A stretch of DNA of 64,000 nucleotides from Sanguibacter gelidistatuariae. GTDB taxonomy: Bacteria > Actinomycetota > Actinomycetes > Actinomycetales > Cellulomonadaceae. A program made the translations under genes and the position numbers. The notes beneath the pieces are model-generated. The model did not search any database. It worked only from the letters and a program-made list of their open reading frames with translations, and was not told the origin of the DNA. The DNA lies in NCBI RefSeq assembly GCF_900096585.1, contig NZ_FMYH01000002.1, forward strand, positions 62,001 through 126,000. Reading direction: 5' to 3'. Every line of letters begins with the position of its first letter. The stretch's first letter is position 1. This document shows, piece by piece, positions 35,480-44,161 of the stretch.

Positions 35480-36099
35480 GACGGTGCCCCGGCGGCCCGG
35501 ATCAGCTCGCGCGCCTGGACCACGTAGCCGGCACCGGAGTACCAGTACAGGCCCACACCCCACCAGGCGAAGGCCCACCCGAGAGCCGCCGCCCACGCCC
35601 CCAGCGCGCCGGGCATCTCGGCCAGCAGCAGCAGCGGGAAGGCATAGAGCAGGGCGAAGGTCGCCGCCTTGCCGACGAAGTTCACCGGGAGCGGCCCGTA
35701 GCCGAGCCGGGTCAACCCGGGCAGCAGGCACATCATGACCACGTCGCGCCCGAGGATGAGCACGAGCAGCCAGAGCGGGACGATCTCGCGCCAGGCCAGC
35801 GCCACGAGAGTGACGAGGATGAACAGCCGGTCCGCGGCCGGGTCGAGCACCTGGCCGAGCTTGGACACCTGATTGAGCATCCGGGCCGCGACGCCGTCCA
35901 GCCAGTCGGTGAGCGCCGAGAACGCGAGCACCACGACCGCAGCGACGTCGTGCGACCCGACGATGAGCACCGCGAAGACCGGCACGAGCGCAAGCCGGAG
36001 CATGCTGATCATGTTGGGGACCGTGAGCACCCGGGTGCTCACGTGCTGCTCCTGCGCCTCACTCACCGCCGACCGACCATCCTTCGCGTGCTTACGCAC
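35476..36099 (-). CDS. pgsA: CDP-alcohol phosphatidyltransferase (PgsA-like)
   Basis: This 207-residue membrane enzyme carries the complete CDP-alcohol motif, D-x2-D-G-x2-A-R-x8-G-x3-D-x3-D, seen as DWLDGVAAR, KLGQVLDPAADR. It has about six membrane helices. It should transfer a phosphatidyl group from CDP-diacylglycerol, most likely to glycerol 3-phosphate. GTG 36099 is used as start; GTG 36066 is an alternative that removes 11 residues. It heads the operon running through the DUF881/DUF1290 genes. Phosphatidylinositol-phosphate synthase activity cannot be ruled out. Confidence 0.88.
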   Translation of the reverse strand: MRKHAKDGRSAVSEAQEQHVSTRVLTVPNMISMLRLALVPVFAVLIVGSHDVAAVVVLAFSALTDWLDGVAARMLNQVSKLGQVLDPAADRLFILVTLVALAWREIVPLWLLVLILGRDVVMMCLLPGLTRLGYGPLPVNFVGKAATFALLYAFPLLLLAEMPGALGAWAAALGWAFAWWGVGLYWYSGAGYVVQARELIRAAGAPS

Positions 36100-36416
36100 T
36101 TCCGCTGTGTGCCGCTGCCTGCACTGCTGGCTATCTTATGAGCGTCGCACCTGCGACCCGTGCCCCGAGCCGGAATATATGACAACGATATGGACACGAG
36201 TTGACCTGTGGTCGAGGTCACCGGCGAGAGGCTCGACCCGGATGGGGCCGACCACGTACAGTAGGAGCATTCCTCGGAGTTTGTCGCGAGTCCCGCGTGT
36301 GTGCGTGTCAGTGGCCTGACTTGGCCCAGTGTGTGTTTTCGGGATTGCGACGCCGGTTCGGCTCACTCGAGCTGTCCTATCGCTCCCCACACCACTGAAT
36401 GGTTGGTTGCTCTTTT
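36100..36416 (+). promoter_or_regulatory. Long upstream region of the DEAD-box helicase gene
   Basis: This region separates divergent pgsA and the helicase gene. A possible -10, TACAGT (36257-36262), with a weak -35 TCGACC 18 bp before it, would give a leader of about 150 nt. Long leaders are common for cold-induced DEAD-box helicases. Two candidate ATG codons (36399 and 36417) both lack a Shine-Dalgarno sequence. No other gene is seen here. Confidence 0.4.
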
Positions 36417-38318
36417 ATGACTTCTGTCGACACTGCTGCGCCCGCAAACAGCGCGCCCGACGCCCCCACCGTGTCTTTCGCAGACCTCGGCCTTCCAGCT
36501 GAGCTGCTCTCTGCGGTCCTCGACCTCGGGTTCACGATCCCCTCCTCGATCCAGGCCGAGGCGATCCCCGCTCTGCTTGCCGGCCACGACATCACCGGCG
36601 TGGCCCAGACGGGAACCGGCAAGACGGCGGCCTTCGGCCTGCCGCTGCTCGCCGCGATCGACCCCGACCTGCACCAGACGCAGGCACTTGTGCTTGCACC
36701 GACCCGTGAGCTGGCCATGCAGGTCGCCGAGGCGATCGAGACCTTCGCCAAGCACCTCCCCGGCATCGAGGTCGTCGCGGTCTACGGCGGATCCCCGTAC
36801 CCCCCGCAGGCCCGCGCACTCTCCCGCGGCGCGCAGGTTGTCGTCGGAACCCCCGGTCGCGTGATCGACCACCTCGAGCGCGGCACCCTCAAGCTGGGCG
36901 CCATCCGCTTCCTCGTCCTGGACGAGGCCGACGAGATGCTCCGTATGGGCTTCGCCGAGGACGTCGAGAAGGTCTTCGGAGCCGCTCCGGTCGAGCGCCA
37001 GGTCGCCTTGTTCTCCGCGACCATGCCTCCCCAGATCCGCCGCGTCGCCGCGCACCACCTGCGTCAGCCGATCGAGATCGCCGTCTCGCGTCAGTCCTCA
37101 ACCGTCACGGGCGTCACCCAGCAGTTCGCCGTCGTGCCCTTCCGTCACAAGATCGGCTCGCTCACCCGCGTCCTGGCCACGTCCGACGCCGAGGCCGCAA
37201 TCGTCTTCTGCCGCACCCGCGGCGCAGCCGAAGAGGTCGGCTCCGCGCTGATCGAGCGCGGCATCTCGGCCGCCACCATCTCCGGTGACGTCGCACAGAA
37301 GGACCGCGAGAAGATCGTCGAGCGCCTGCGCGCAGGCGCCCTCGACGTCCTCGTCGCGACGGACGTCGCGGCCCGCGGCCTCGACGTCGACCGCATCGGT
37401 CTTGTCGTAAACTTCGACATCCCGGGCGAGCCCGAGGCCTACGTGCACCGCATCGGCCGTACCGGCCGCGCCGGACGCACGGGCACCGCGCTCTCCTTCG
37501 TCACCCCGAACGAGCGTGGCCGCCTCAAGCAGATCGAGCGGACGATCCGTCAGCAGCTCGTCGAGATCGAGATCCCCTCCCCCGCCGACGTCTCCGCGCA
37601 CAAGGTCCGTCAGACCCTGGCCCGCATCGACGAGCGTCGCGAGGCCGGCCGCCTGTCGATGTACGTCGACCTGGTCCGTGAGTACCTCGAGACGCACGAA
37701 GGCACCGACCCCGCCGAGCTCGCCGCCATCCTCGCCGCCCTCGCGGTGGGCGACGACGGCCCCAAGGCTCGCGAGGAAGAGGCCGCGTTCGAGGCCCAGC
37801 GCGCCGAGGCCCGCAACGAGCGCAAGACCCGCGACGCGCGGGACGCCAACGACCGCGACCGCGGTCCTCGCGAGCGTCGTGACGACGGACCCCGGTCCCC
37901 GCGTGCCGGCGGAGCCCGCCGCGACGTCGTCGGAACCCGTTACCGTCTCTCGGTCGGCCACACCCACGGCGCCCAGCCGAGCGGGATCGTCGGCGCACTG
38001 ACCAACGAGGGTGGCCTCTCGGGCAAGGACCTCGGCAAGATCGACATCTTCCCGAGCTTCTCCCTCGTCGACATCGCGACCCCGCTCGACAACGAGACGA
38101 TCGACCGCATCTCCCGGGCCCGCGTGGCCGGCAAGGCGCTGCGCATCAAGCTCGACGACGGCCCCGCGGTCTCCCGCGGACCGCGCAGCGGATCTGCTCC
38201 CAGCAGCACCCACAGCGGACCGCGCAACAGCGCGCCGTCCGGTCGTCGCGAGGAGCGCTTCGAGCGCCCGACCGAGCGCACCGGGTACGACCGTTCAGAG
38301 CGCACGCCGCGCTACTGA
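36417..38318 (+). CDS. deaD: DEAD-box ATP-dependent RNA helicase with DbpA-like domain
   Basis: This is a 633-residue helicase. The Q motif (FADLGLPAELLSAVLDLGFTIPSSIQ) precedes Walker A AQTGTGKTAAFGLP, PTRELAMQV, DEAD as VLDEADEMLRMGF, SATMPP, and the C-domain RGLDVDRIGLV and HRIGRTGRAG. Then come an Arg/Asp-rich linker (RNERKTRDARDANDRDRG), a DbpA-type RNA-binding domain (YRLSVGHTHGAQPSGIVGAL, FSLVDIATPL) and a basic tail. It resembles CsdA/DeaD, acting in ribosome assembly and mRNA unwinding in the cold. ATG 36417 gives the better N-terminus; ATG 36399 adds six residues. A terminator follows. Confidence 0.94.
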   Translation: MTSVDTAAPANSAPDAPTVSFADLGLPAELLSAVLDLGFTIPSSIQAEAIPALLAGHDITGVAQTGTGKTAAFGLPLLAAIDPDLHQTQALVLAPTRELAMQVAEAIETFAKHLPGIEVVAVYGGSPYPPQARALSRGAQVVVGTPGRVIDHLERGTLKLGAIRFLVLDEADEMLRMGFAEDVEKVFGAAPVERQVALFSATMPPQIRRVAAHHLRQPIEIAVSRQSSTVTGVTQQFAVVPFRHKIGSLTRVLATSDAEAAIVFCRTRGAAEEVGSALIERGISAATISGDVAQKDREKIVERLRAGALDVLVATDVAARGLDVDRIGLVVNFDIPGEPEAYVHRIGRTGRAGRTGTALSFVTPNERGRLKQIERTIRQQLVEIEIPSPADVSAHKVRQTLARIDERREAGRLSMYVDLVREYLETHEGTDPAELAAILAALAVGDDGPKAREEEAAFEAQRAEARNERKTRDARDANDRDRGPRERRDDGPRSPRAGGARRDVVGTRYRLSVGHTHGAQPSGIVGALTNEGGLSGKDLGKIDIFPSFSLVDIATPLDNETIDRISRARVAGKALRIKLDDGPAVSRGPRSGSAPSSTHSGPRNSAPSGRREERFERPTERTGYDRSERTPRY

Positions 38319-38365
38319 CCTGATGCGCGCGTGAGTGCGCGCGACTGAGTCAGGCTGAGCTACGC

Positions 38366-38394
38366 AAGGCCGGGTCCCGATGGGGCCCGGCCTT
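38366..38394 (+). terminator. Terminator after the DEAD-box helicase gene
   Basis: AAGGCCGGGTCCC and GGGGCCCGGCCTT pair as a 13-bp stem (one G-U) with a 3-nt loop, extendable by ACGCA/TGCGT outside. It lies between the helicase gene and the convergent PH-domain gene and could serve both strands. Confidence 0.85.
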
Positions 38395-38427
38395 CTGCGT
38401 GCGTGGGCGCCGCGTGCTGGAGCTCGC

Positions 38428-38886
38428 TCAATGAGTGCTGTGCGATTCCCCGTGCAGGGTGACCAGCGAGTCCAGCCGTTCGACCTCGCGTGCGGCATAC
38501 CGTCCGTCGGAGCGCTGGATCGCCATCATCGCCGTGCGATGCCCGTCGGAGAGCTCGAGCATGACCCACGGGTCCCCCGAGCCGTACGTGACCGCGACGA
38601 TGTGGGGCCAGTCGTAGGTGCGTACCCAGAAGAGGTTGCGGACCTTGATCCCGGTCGTGTCGACCGTGGCGCGGACCGTGGCCTGCCGCCACAGAAAGAC
38701 GCACCCGGCGAGCACGACGAGCGTCAGGCCGACCACGTTGCCGGCGCTGTAACCCGCCCCACCGGTGCCGGGCGCGAGGTACAGCACGATCGAGAGTCCG
38801 CCGACCAGGACGACGACCGCGGCCCACGCCATATACCGGACAAACCGCGGTGCAAAGGGTTCGTAGAGGCCCTTGGGCGACGCCAT
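38428..38886 (-). CDS. PH domain-containing membrane protein
   Basis: This 152-residue protein has two membrane helices (YMAWAAVVVLVGGLSIVLYL and GNVVGLTLVVLAGCVFLWR) followed by a bacterial PH-like domain (RATVDTTGIKVRNLFWVRTYDW, then AVTYGSGDPWVMLELSDG). The family is frequent next to hisG/hisE in actinobacteria; no biochemical role is established. It follows hisG on the same strand after about 50 bp and ends near the bidirectional terminator, so it is probably the last gene of the rib-his cluster. Confidence 0.87.
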   Translation of the reverse strand: MASPKGLYEPFAPRFVRYMAWAAVVVLVGGLSIVLYLAPGTGGAGYSAGNVVGLTLVVLAGCVFLWRQATVRATVDTTGIKVRNLFWVRTYDWPHIVAVTYGSGDPWVMLELSDGHRTAMMAIQRSDGRYAAREVERLDSLVTLHGESHSTH

Positions 38887-38935
38887 GACACACTCCCCTC
38901 GAGCCTGCGGGCGGAGCCTGTGTCTCAGCCGATCG

Positions 38936-39784
38936 TCAGAGCCTGCAGGCGTGGATCGATGTCACCAGGATCGCACGTGCCCCAACTTCGTACAGGGTGT
39001 CCATAACCTCATTCGTCTGGTCACGGCGGACCATCGCCCGGACCGCGGCCCAGTCGCGGTCGTGCAGCGGTGAGACCGTCGGCGACTCCAGCCCCGGGGT
39101 GATCGCGACTGCGGCGTCGACCAGGTGGACGGGGACGTCGTAGTCCATGAGGACGTACTCGTGGGCGGTCAGCACGCCCTGCAGGCGGCGGGTGAGCTGG
39201 TCGAGCTTCGCCGGGACATCTGACCCGCGGCGGCGGATGAGCACGGCCTCGGACTTGAGAATCGGGTCCCCGAAGATCTCCAGGCCGGCCGCGCGCAGCG
39301 TCGTGCCGGTCTCCACGACGTCGGCGATGACCTCGGCGACGCCCAGCTTGACCGAGCTCTCCACGGCCCCGTCGAGGCGGACGATCGACTTGGGCGTGAT
39401 GCCCTGGGCCAGGAGGTAGTCGTGTACCAGGACCGAGTAGGACGTGGCGATGCTGCGGCCCTCGATCTGGGCGATGTCGGTGATCTCGCCCACGGGTGCG
39501 GCGAAGCGGAAGGTCGAGCGGGCGAAGCCGAGCGGCAGGTGCTCCTCGGCGTCGGCCCCGGAGTCGAGCATGAGGTCACGGCCGGTGATCCCGGCGTCGA
39601 CGGTCCCGGCGCCGACGTACACAGCGACGTCGCGGGGGCGCAGGAAGAAGAACTCGACGTCGTTGGCCGGGTCGGCGAGGACCAGCTCGCGGGAGTCGCG
39701 GCGCTGACGGTAGCCAGCCTCACGGAGCATGTCGGAGGCAGGTTCGGACAGGGACCCCTTGTTGGGGACGGCAATACGGAGCAC
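38936..39784 (-). CDS. hisG: ATP phosphoribosyltransferase
   Basis: This 282-residue HisG of the long form catalyses the first committed step of histidine synthesis (ATP plus PRPP). The catalytic part shows [33 protein letters not shown] and, as the PRPP loop, [16 protein letters not shown]; the last 75 residues are the PII-like histidine-binding regulatory domain, so feedback inhibition by histidine is expected. GTG at 39784 is the start. hisE is 37 bp upstream, so the first two pathway enzymes are cotranscribed. Confidence 0.96.
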   Translation of the reverse strand: MLRIAVPNKGSLSEPASDMLREAGYRQRRDSRELVLADPANDVEFFFLRPRDVAVYVGAGTVDAGITGRDLMLDSGADAEEHLPLGFARSTFRFAAPVGEITDIAQIEGRSIATSYSVLVHDYLLAQGITPKSIVRLDGAVESSVKLGVAEVIADVVETGTTLRAAGLEIFGDPILKSEAVLIRRRGSDVPAKLDQLTRRLQGVLTAHEYVLMDYDVPVHLVDAAVAITPGLESPTVSPLHDRDWAAVRAMVRRDQTNEVMDTLYEVGARAILVTSIHACRL

Positions 39785-39821
39785 GGGATTCTCGCGTTCG
39801 AGTCGGAGGAGTGGGTCAGGC

Positions 39822-40085
39822 TCAGAGGTACTTGTAGACGTCCTCGAGGCTCAGTCCCTTGGCGACCATGAGGACCTGCAGGTGGTAGAGCAGCTGGGAG
39901 ATCTCCTCGGCTGCCTCGGCGTCGGACTGGAACTCCGCGGCCATCCACACCTCGGCGGCCTCTTCGACGATCTTCTTGCCGATGGCATGGACCCCGGCGT
40001 CGAGCTCGGCAACTGTGCCTGAACCGGCGGGGCGTTCCACGGACTTGAGGGTGAGCTCCGCATACAGCTCTTCGAACGTCTTCAC
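39822..40085 (-). CDS. hisE: Phosphoribosyl-ATP pyrophosphatase
   Basis: This 87-residue all-alpha MazG-fold HisE hydrolyses phosphoribosyl-ATP to the AMP form, the second histidine step. The metal-binding helix motif [16 protein letters not shown] and [24 protein letters not shown] are intact. It is a standalone HisE, not the HisIE fusion. The start is GTG 40085. About 110 bp separate it from the terminator that follows ribH, so it probably has its own promoter, which I could not locate confidently. Confidence 0.95.
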   Translation of the reverse strand: MKTFEELYAELTLKSVERPAGSGTVAELDAGVHAIGKKIVEEAAEVWMAAEFQSDAEAAEEISQLLYHLQVLMVAKGLSLEDVYKYL

Positions 40086-40196
40086 GGTCCAAGACTAGAC
40101 GCCGAACGCCCCCGCCCCCCAACCCGTCCGCCAAATGACCACTCCCCCGAGATCCCACCCAGGCCCACCCCTCCCGCCCCATCCGCTGAGAGCATG

Positions 40197-40214
40197 AAAA
40201 AGTGCGTGTCGCAC
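40197..40214 (-). terminator. Probable terminator downstream of ribH
   Basis: On the minus strand GTGCG-ACA-CGCAC forms a short 5-bp hairpin directly followed by TTTTT, a rare U-run in this genome. It lies about 60 bp after the ribH stop and before hisE. Confidence 0.55.
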
Positions 40215-40271
40215 CCGCAGGTCGCGTACATTTTCGTGCACTCAGGGAGGCCGTCGAGGGGTGGGGGTGGG

Positions 40272-40739
40272 TTAGAGGGAGCGGAGGGCTATCACCGTGG
40301 CGATGGCCGCCTCGACGGCTTCGGCGCCCTTGTCCTCACGGGAGCCGGGGAGACCAGCCCGGTCGAGGGCCTGCTGCTCGTCGTCGACGGTGAGCACCCC
40401 GAAGCCGACGGGCACGCCGGTCCGGATCGCGACGTCGGACAGGCCCAGGGTCGCGGCCTGGCACACGTACTCGAAGTGCGGCGTCCCGCCACGGATGACG
40501 ACGCCGAGCGCCACGACCGCGTCCGCCCCGGCCTCGGCCGCCCGCACGGCTGCCACAGGCAGCTCGAAGGATCCGGGGACCCGGATCTCCTTGACGTGCG
40601 TGACGTTGGCCGCGATCAGCGCCCGGTGGGCGCCGGCGAGCAGCCCGTCCATGATCTCGGTGTGCCACTGCGCCGCGATCACGGTGATCCGCAGACCGGT
40701 CCCGTCGGGACTGATGGTTGGTGCTCCTGCTCCGCTCAT
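40272..40739 (-). CDS. ribH: 6,7-dimethyl-8-ribityllumazine synthase
   Basis: This 155-residue lumazine synthase condenses the ribityl-pyrimidine with dihydroxybutanone phosphate, the penultimate riboflavin step. Conserved segments are [49 protein letters not shown] and [23 protein letters not shown] 40739 has AAGGAGG at ideal spacing; the longer frame is a shadow. It is the last gene of the rib operon, about 45 bp after ribBA. Confidence 0.96.
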   Translation of the reverse strand: MSGAGAPTISPDGTGLRITVIAAQWHTEIMDGLLAGAHRALIAANVTHVKEIRVPGSFELPVAAVRAAEAGADAVVALGVVIRGGTPHFEYVCQAATLGLSDVAIRTGVPVGFGVLTVDDEQQALDRAGLPGSREDKGAEAVEAAIATVIALRSL

Positions 40740-40783
40740 GGCGGTTCCTCCTTGGTCGGTCGTGCTGGTCGGTCGTGCTGAGG

Positions 40784-42076
40784 CTAGGGAACGAGCGGGG
40801 TCGGTGGATCCGCCGTGATGGTGTGCAGCAGGTGGCCCATCGACATCTTCTTGGTCCTGAGGTAGTGCTCGTTCTCCGGCGTGTGCCCAACCTCGATACC
40901 GACGGTCTCGGTCACCGTGATCCCGTGGGCGGTGAGCCCGACGGCCTTCGCCGGGTTGTTCGTCAGCAGCCGGATGCGTTCCAGCCCGAGCTCGGCCAGG
41001 ATCGCCGCGGCCGCGCCGTATTCGCGGCGGTCGGCCGGCCAGCCGAGCTCGAGGTTTGCCTCGACCGTGTCCCGCCCGGCGTCCTGCAGCTGGTAGGCGG
41101 CGATCTTGGCGAGCAGGCCGATCCCCCGGCCCTCGTGCCCGCGCAGGTAGACGACGGCCCCGCCCTCGACTGCGACGACCTTGAGCGATGTCGATAGCTG
41201 CGGCCCGCAGTCGCAGCGCAGGGACCCGAAGGCGTCCCCGGTCAGGCACTCCGAGTGCACCCGGACGATCGGGACGGCCGACGGCGCGGTGGGCGCGGCA
41301 GGCACGAGCGCCACGTGCTCGGCCCCGGTGCGCACGTCCCGGAAGCCGTGGATCCTGAACAGGCCGTGCTCGGTCGGCAGGTCCGCGACGGCGGCCGCCT
41401 TCACCCGCACGGCCTCAGGCACGACGTCGTGGCTCACCACTGCGGGGTCGTTGACCAGGCGCCACGCGATGAGGTCCGCGATCGTGATGAGGACTAGCCC
41501 CTCCCGTTCGGCCAGGCGCGCAGAGTCGTCCATCCGCATCATCGTGCCGTCGTCGTTGACCAGCTCGGCGATCCCGGCAACCTCGCCCAGGCCGGCCAGC
41601 CGCACGAGATCCACCGCGGCCTCGGTGTGCCCGGCCCGGTGCAGCACTCCCCCGGCGACCGCCCGCAGCGGCAGCACGTGACCGGGCCGGATGAGGTCGA
41701 CCGGGCCCGATGCCGGGTCGGCGAGCACGCCTAGCGTGCGGGTCCGGTCCAGGGCGGAGATGCCCGTCGTGACGCCTGTCGCGGCGTCGACGGTCACGGT
41801 GTAAGCCGTGCGCCGGGGGTCCTGGCTGTGCGGGACCATGAGCGGCAGGGCGAGCGCGTCGGCCCGCGCCGCGGGCATCGGCGCGCACAGGTACCCCGAG
41901 GAATGGCGGATCGTCCACGCCACCCACTCGCTCGAGACGTTCGACGCCGCGAAGATCACGTCAGCCTCGTTCTCCCTGTCCGGGGAGTCCGCGACCAGGA
42001 CCGGGCGTCCCGCGCGCAGCTCGTCGAGGGCGACCTCGATCGAGGCAAGCCTGCTGGGCCCGCCGGCGGCGGTCAT
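40784..42076 (-). CDS. ribBA: Bifunctional DHBP synthase / GTP cyclohydrolase II
   Basis: This is a 430-residue fusion. The N-terminal RibB half makes 3,4-dihydroxy-2-butanone 4-phosphate ([44 protein letters not shown]). The C-terminal RibA half opens GTP ([20 protein letters not shown] with the zinc cysteines, [22 protein letters not shown]). Both active sites look complete. ATG 42076 overlaps the ribE stop by 4 bp. The two committed inputs of riboflavin synthesis therefore come from one polypeptide. Confidence 0.96.
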   Translation of the reverse strand: MTAAGGPSRLASIEVALDELRAGRPVLVADSPDRENEADVIFAASNVSSEWVAWTIRHSSGYLCAPMPAARADALALPLMVPHSQDPRRTAYTVTVDAATGVTTGISALDRTRTLGVLADPASGPVDLIRPGHVLPLRAVAGGVLHRAGHTEAAVDLVRLAGLGEVAGIAELVNDDGTMMRMDDSARLAEREGLVLITIADLIAWRLVNDPAVVSHDVVPEAVRVKAAAVADLPTEHGLFRIHGFRDVRTGAEHVALVPAAPTAPSAVPIVRVHSECLTGDAFGSLRCDCGPQLSTSLKVVAVEGGAVVYLRGHEGRGIGLLAKIAAYQLQDAGRDTVEANLELGWPADRREYGAAAAILAELGLERIRLLTNNPAKAVGLTAHGITVTETVGIEVGHTPENEHYLRTKKMSMGHLLHTITADPPTPLVP

Positions 42077-42675
42077 GACCGCGCTCCCAGCAGGCGCTCG
42101 ACGTATTTGGCGATCACGTCGACCTCGATGTTGACGCGGTCCCCGGGAAGCAGGTCCCCCAGGACGGTCGCCTCGAGCGTCGTCGGGATGAGGGAGACGC
42201 CGAAGGACGTGTCGGTGACCGAGGTGACCGTCAGGGACACCCCGCTCACTGCGATCGAGCCCTTCTCCGCGACGTACCGGGTGATCTCGGGCGGTGCGTC
42301 GAAGACGAGGTCGTCCCAGCGCGGGCCGGGGGCCCGTGACCGGAGCACCGCCGCGCCGTCGACATGACCCTGGACGATGTGCCCACCCAGGCGAGTGTCC
42401 GCACGGACGGCACGCTCCAGGTTGACCCGAGACCCGGGCGCCAGCGCCCCGAGGGTGGTCCGGGCGAGCGACTCGGGCATGACGTCGGCGGTGAATGCGC
42501 CGCCGGGCAGGGACGTGACGGTCAGGCACACGCCACTGACCGAGATCGAGTCACCCAGCGTGGCGTCGGAGGTCACGAGCGGACCACTGACGGTCAGGAC
42601 AACATCACCGTTCTCCCCTCCTGGACGCGCGATCGTGGTGACCGTGCCGATCTCTTCGACGATTCCGGTGAACAT
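42073..42675 (-). CDS. ribE: Riboflavin synthase, alpha subunit
   Basis: This 200-residue riboflavin synthase dismutates two lumazine molecules to riboflavin. The tandem lumazine-binding repeats are visible, each with a conserved Thr/Ser-Gly-hydrophobic pattern: MFTGIVEEIGTV with SVSGVCLTVTSL, and RLGGHIVQGHVDG with AVSGVSLTVTSV. ATG 42675 follows GAGGAG; the longer frame toward ribD is not conserved. It is coupled to ribBA by an ATGA overlap and follows ribD by 47 bp. It may also be named ribC in some schemes. Confidence 0.95.
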   Translation of the reverse strand: MFTGIVEEIGTVTTIARPGGENGDVVLTVSGPLVTSDATLGDSISVSGVCLTVTSLPGGAFTADVMPESLARTTLGALAPGSRVNLERAVRADTRLGGHIVQGHVDGAAVLRSRAPGPRWDDLVFDAPPEITRYVAEKGSIAVSGVSLTVTSVTDTSFGVSLIPTTLEATVLGDLLPGDRVNIEVDVIAKYVERLLGARS

Positions 42676-42722
42676 CTGATTCTCCTCAGGACGCGGACGG
42701 GTTACGGGGATGGGGGACGTGG

Positions 42723-43802
42723 TCATGTCAGGACGCTCGGATCTGGCGTCCCTGCCGTGACGGGTCGGGTCCGCGCGACGAGCAGCATGTCGTCGCCGAG
42801 CCGCTCGACCGAGACTGTGTCCAGACGCGGGGCGTCGGACAGGGTCGTCGCGCCGAGGCTGCCGACCACGCGGCGGCCCTCGCCCAGGATCATCGGGGCG
42901 AGGTAGGCGTGGACCTCGTCGACGGCGTGTGCCGCGAGGAACGCTGTCGCGAGCCCCGGTCCGCCCTCGAGCAGGACGTGGCGGATGTCGCGGGCGGCCA
43001 GCTCAGAGAGCACCTCTGCGACGTCGTGGGTGCGCAGGTGCAGATACTCAGCGCCGCTCCGCACCTTGGCACCGGGCGGCACCGCCCGTCTTCCGACGAC
43101 GACGCGCAGCGGCTGGTGGGCATGCGGCTCGCCTGAGGCGTCGCGGGCGGTGAGGGTGGGGTCGTCGGTCAGGACCGTCCCGGTGCCGACCATGATCGCG
43201 TCGACCCGGCGCCGGACGGTGTGGGCGTGCTCGCGCGCCGGCGCCCCGGTGATCCACCGGCTCGACCCGTCTACGGCGGCCACGTAGCCGTCCAGGGTGG
43301 TTGCCGTCTTGAGCGTGACGTAGGGGGTGCCGCGTCGCACGGCCGTCAGCCAGACCCGCAGCAGCGCCTCGCCCCGGTCCTGGCGCAGACCGCTCGTCAC
43401 AGACACTCCCCGCGACCGCAGGTAGTCAGCACCGCCACCGGCAATCGCGGTGGGATCGCTCACACTGACCACCACGTCCGTCACGCCCCCGTCAGCGAGG
43501 GCGCGGGCGCACGGACCGGTCCGGCCGGTGTGGTTGCACGGTTCGAGGGTGACCACGGCCGTCGCCCCGGTGACGTCGATCCCTGCCGTGGCGGCGTAGG
43601 CGAGCGCGTCGGCCTCCGCGTGGGGCGTACCCGCGCCGCGGTGCCAGCCTTGCGCGAGGATCAGTCGGGGCGCTGTGGGGTCCGGCGAGGTAGCGGGGGC
43701 CAGGATGACGCAGCCGACCTGGGGGTTGGGCCCATAGGCAGGGCCACGCGCGGCCAGCTCGAGCGCTCGCAGCATCGCCGCGTCGAGGGTGAGGTACTCC
43801 AT
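42723..43802 (-). CDS. ribD: Bifunctional riboflavin deaminase/reductase RibD
   Basis: This 359-residue protein has an N-terminal deaminase domain with zinc ligands in GTPHAEADAL and TLEPCNHTGRTGPCARAL, and a C-terminal reductase domain (YVTLKTATTLDGYVA, ITGAPAREHAH, MVGTGTVLTDDPTLTAR, VLLEGGPGLATAFL). It performs the second and third steps of the pyrimidine branch. ATG 43802 is preceded by GGAAGG; the longer frame runs into the FMN riboswitch leader. It is the first gene of the rib operon. Confidence 0.95.
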   Translation of the reverse strand: MEYLTLDAAMLRALELAARGPAYGPNPQVGCVILAPATSPDPTAPRLILAQGWHRGAGTPHAEADALAYAATAGIDVTGATAVVTLEPCNHTGRTGPCARALADGGVTDVVVSVSDPTAIAGGGADYLRSRGVSVTSGLRQDRGEALLRVWLTAVRRGTPYVTLKTATTLDGYVAAVDGSSRWITGAPAREHAHTVRRRVDAIMVGTGTVLTDDPTLTARDASGEPHAHQPLRVVVGRRAVPPGAKVRSGAEYLHLRTHDVAEVLSELAARDIRHVLLEGGPGLATAFLAAHAVDEVHAYLAPMILGEGRRVVGSLGATTLSDAPRLDTVSVERLGDDMLLVARTRPVTAGTPDPSVLT

Positions 43803-43898
43803 CGCCAACCTTCCGGATACGCCGAGCGCTCCGGGGTTGGTCAAGGGTCGCCAGAAGGCGCACCACGACCACGACGGTCGAGGAGACCGTCGCCACGA

Positions 43899-44013
43899 GA
43901 CTCTTCCCATCCGGACTTTAACCGTCGGTCCTGGAGTTCCACCAGGTCAACCGCACCGAGGTGCGGGTCGCGGACTATAACCGCCGGCTCGGATTTTCAC
44001 CGACCCCAGAGCA
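43899..44013 (-). promoter_or_regulatory. FMN riboswitch (RFN element)
   Basis: On the minus strand the RFN consensus is clear: GGGGTCGGTGAAAATCCGAG, CCGGCGGTTATAGTCCGCGACC, GTTGACCTGGTGGAACTCCAG, GACCGACGGTTAAAGTCCGG and ATGGGAAGAG. It lies between the promoter and ribD, so FMN binding should switch off the rib operon, by termination or by hiding the ribosome site. About 95 nt separate its 3' end from the ribD ATG. Confidence 0.95.
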
Positions 44014-44030
44014 CGTGAACTTACGTCTCC

Positions 44031-44060
44031 ACTATGGCACGGTGGCGGGAACGGTGTCAT
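44031..44060 (-). promoter_or_regulatory. Promoter of the riboflavin operon
   Basis: On the minus strand ATGACA (44060-44055), an 18-bp spacer and CATAGT (44036-44031) lie just upstream of the riboswitch, with transcription expected near 44024. Confidence 0.6.
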
Positions 44061-44161
44061 CGTCACTGGCTGTGAGCCAGGGCACAGGCGCGTCGCCATT
44101 CGCCGAGAGCAGGGCGCCAGCCCGCAACCAGTCGATCCCCAGGACTTCGCGCCGAGGCACG

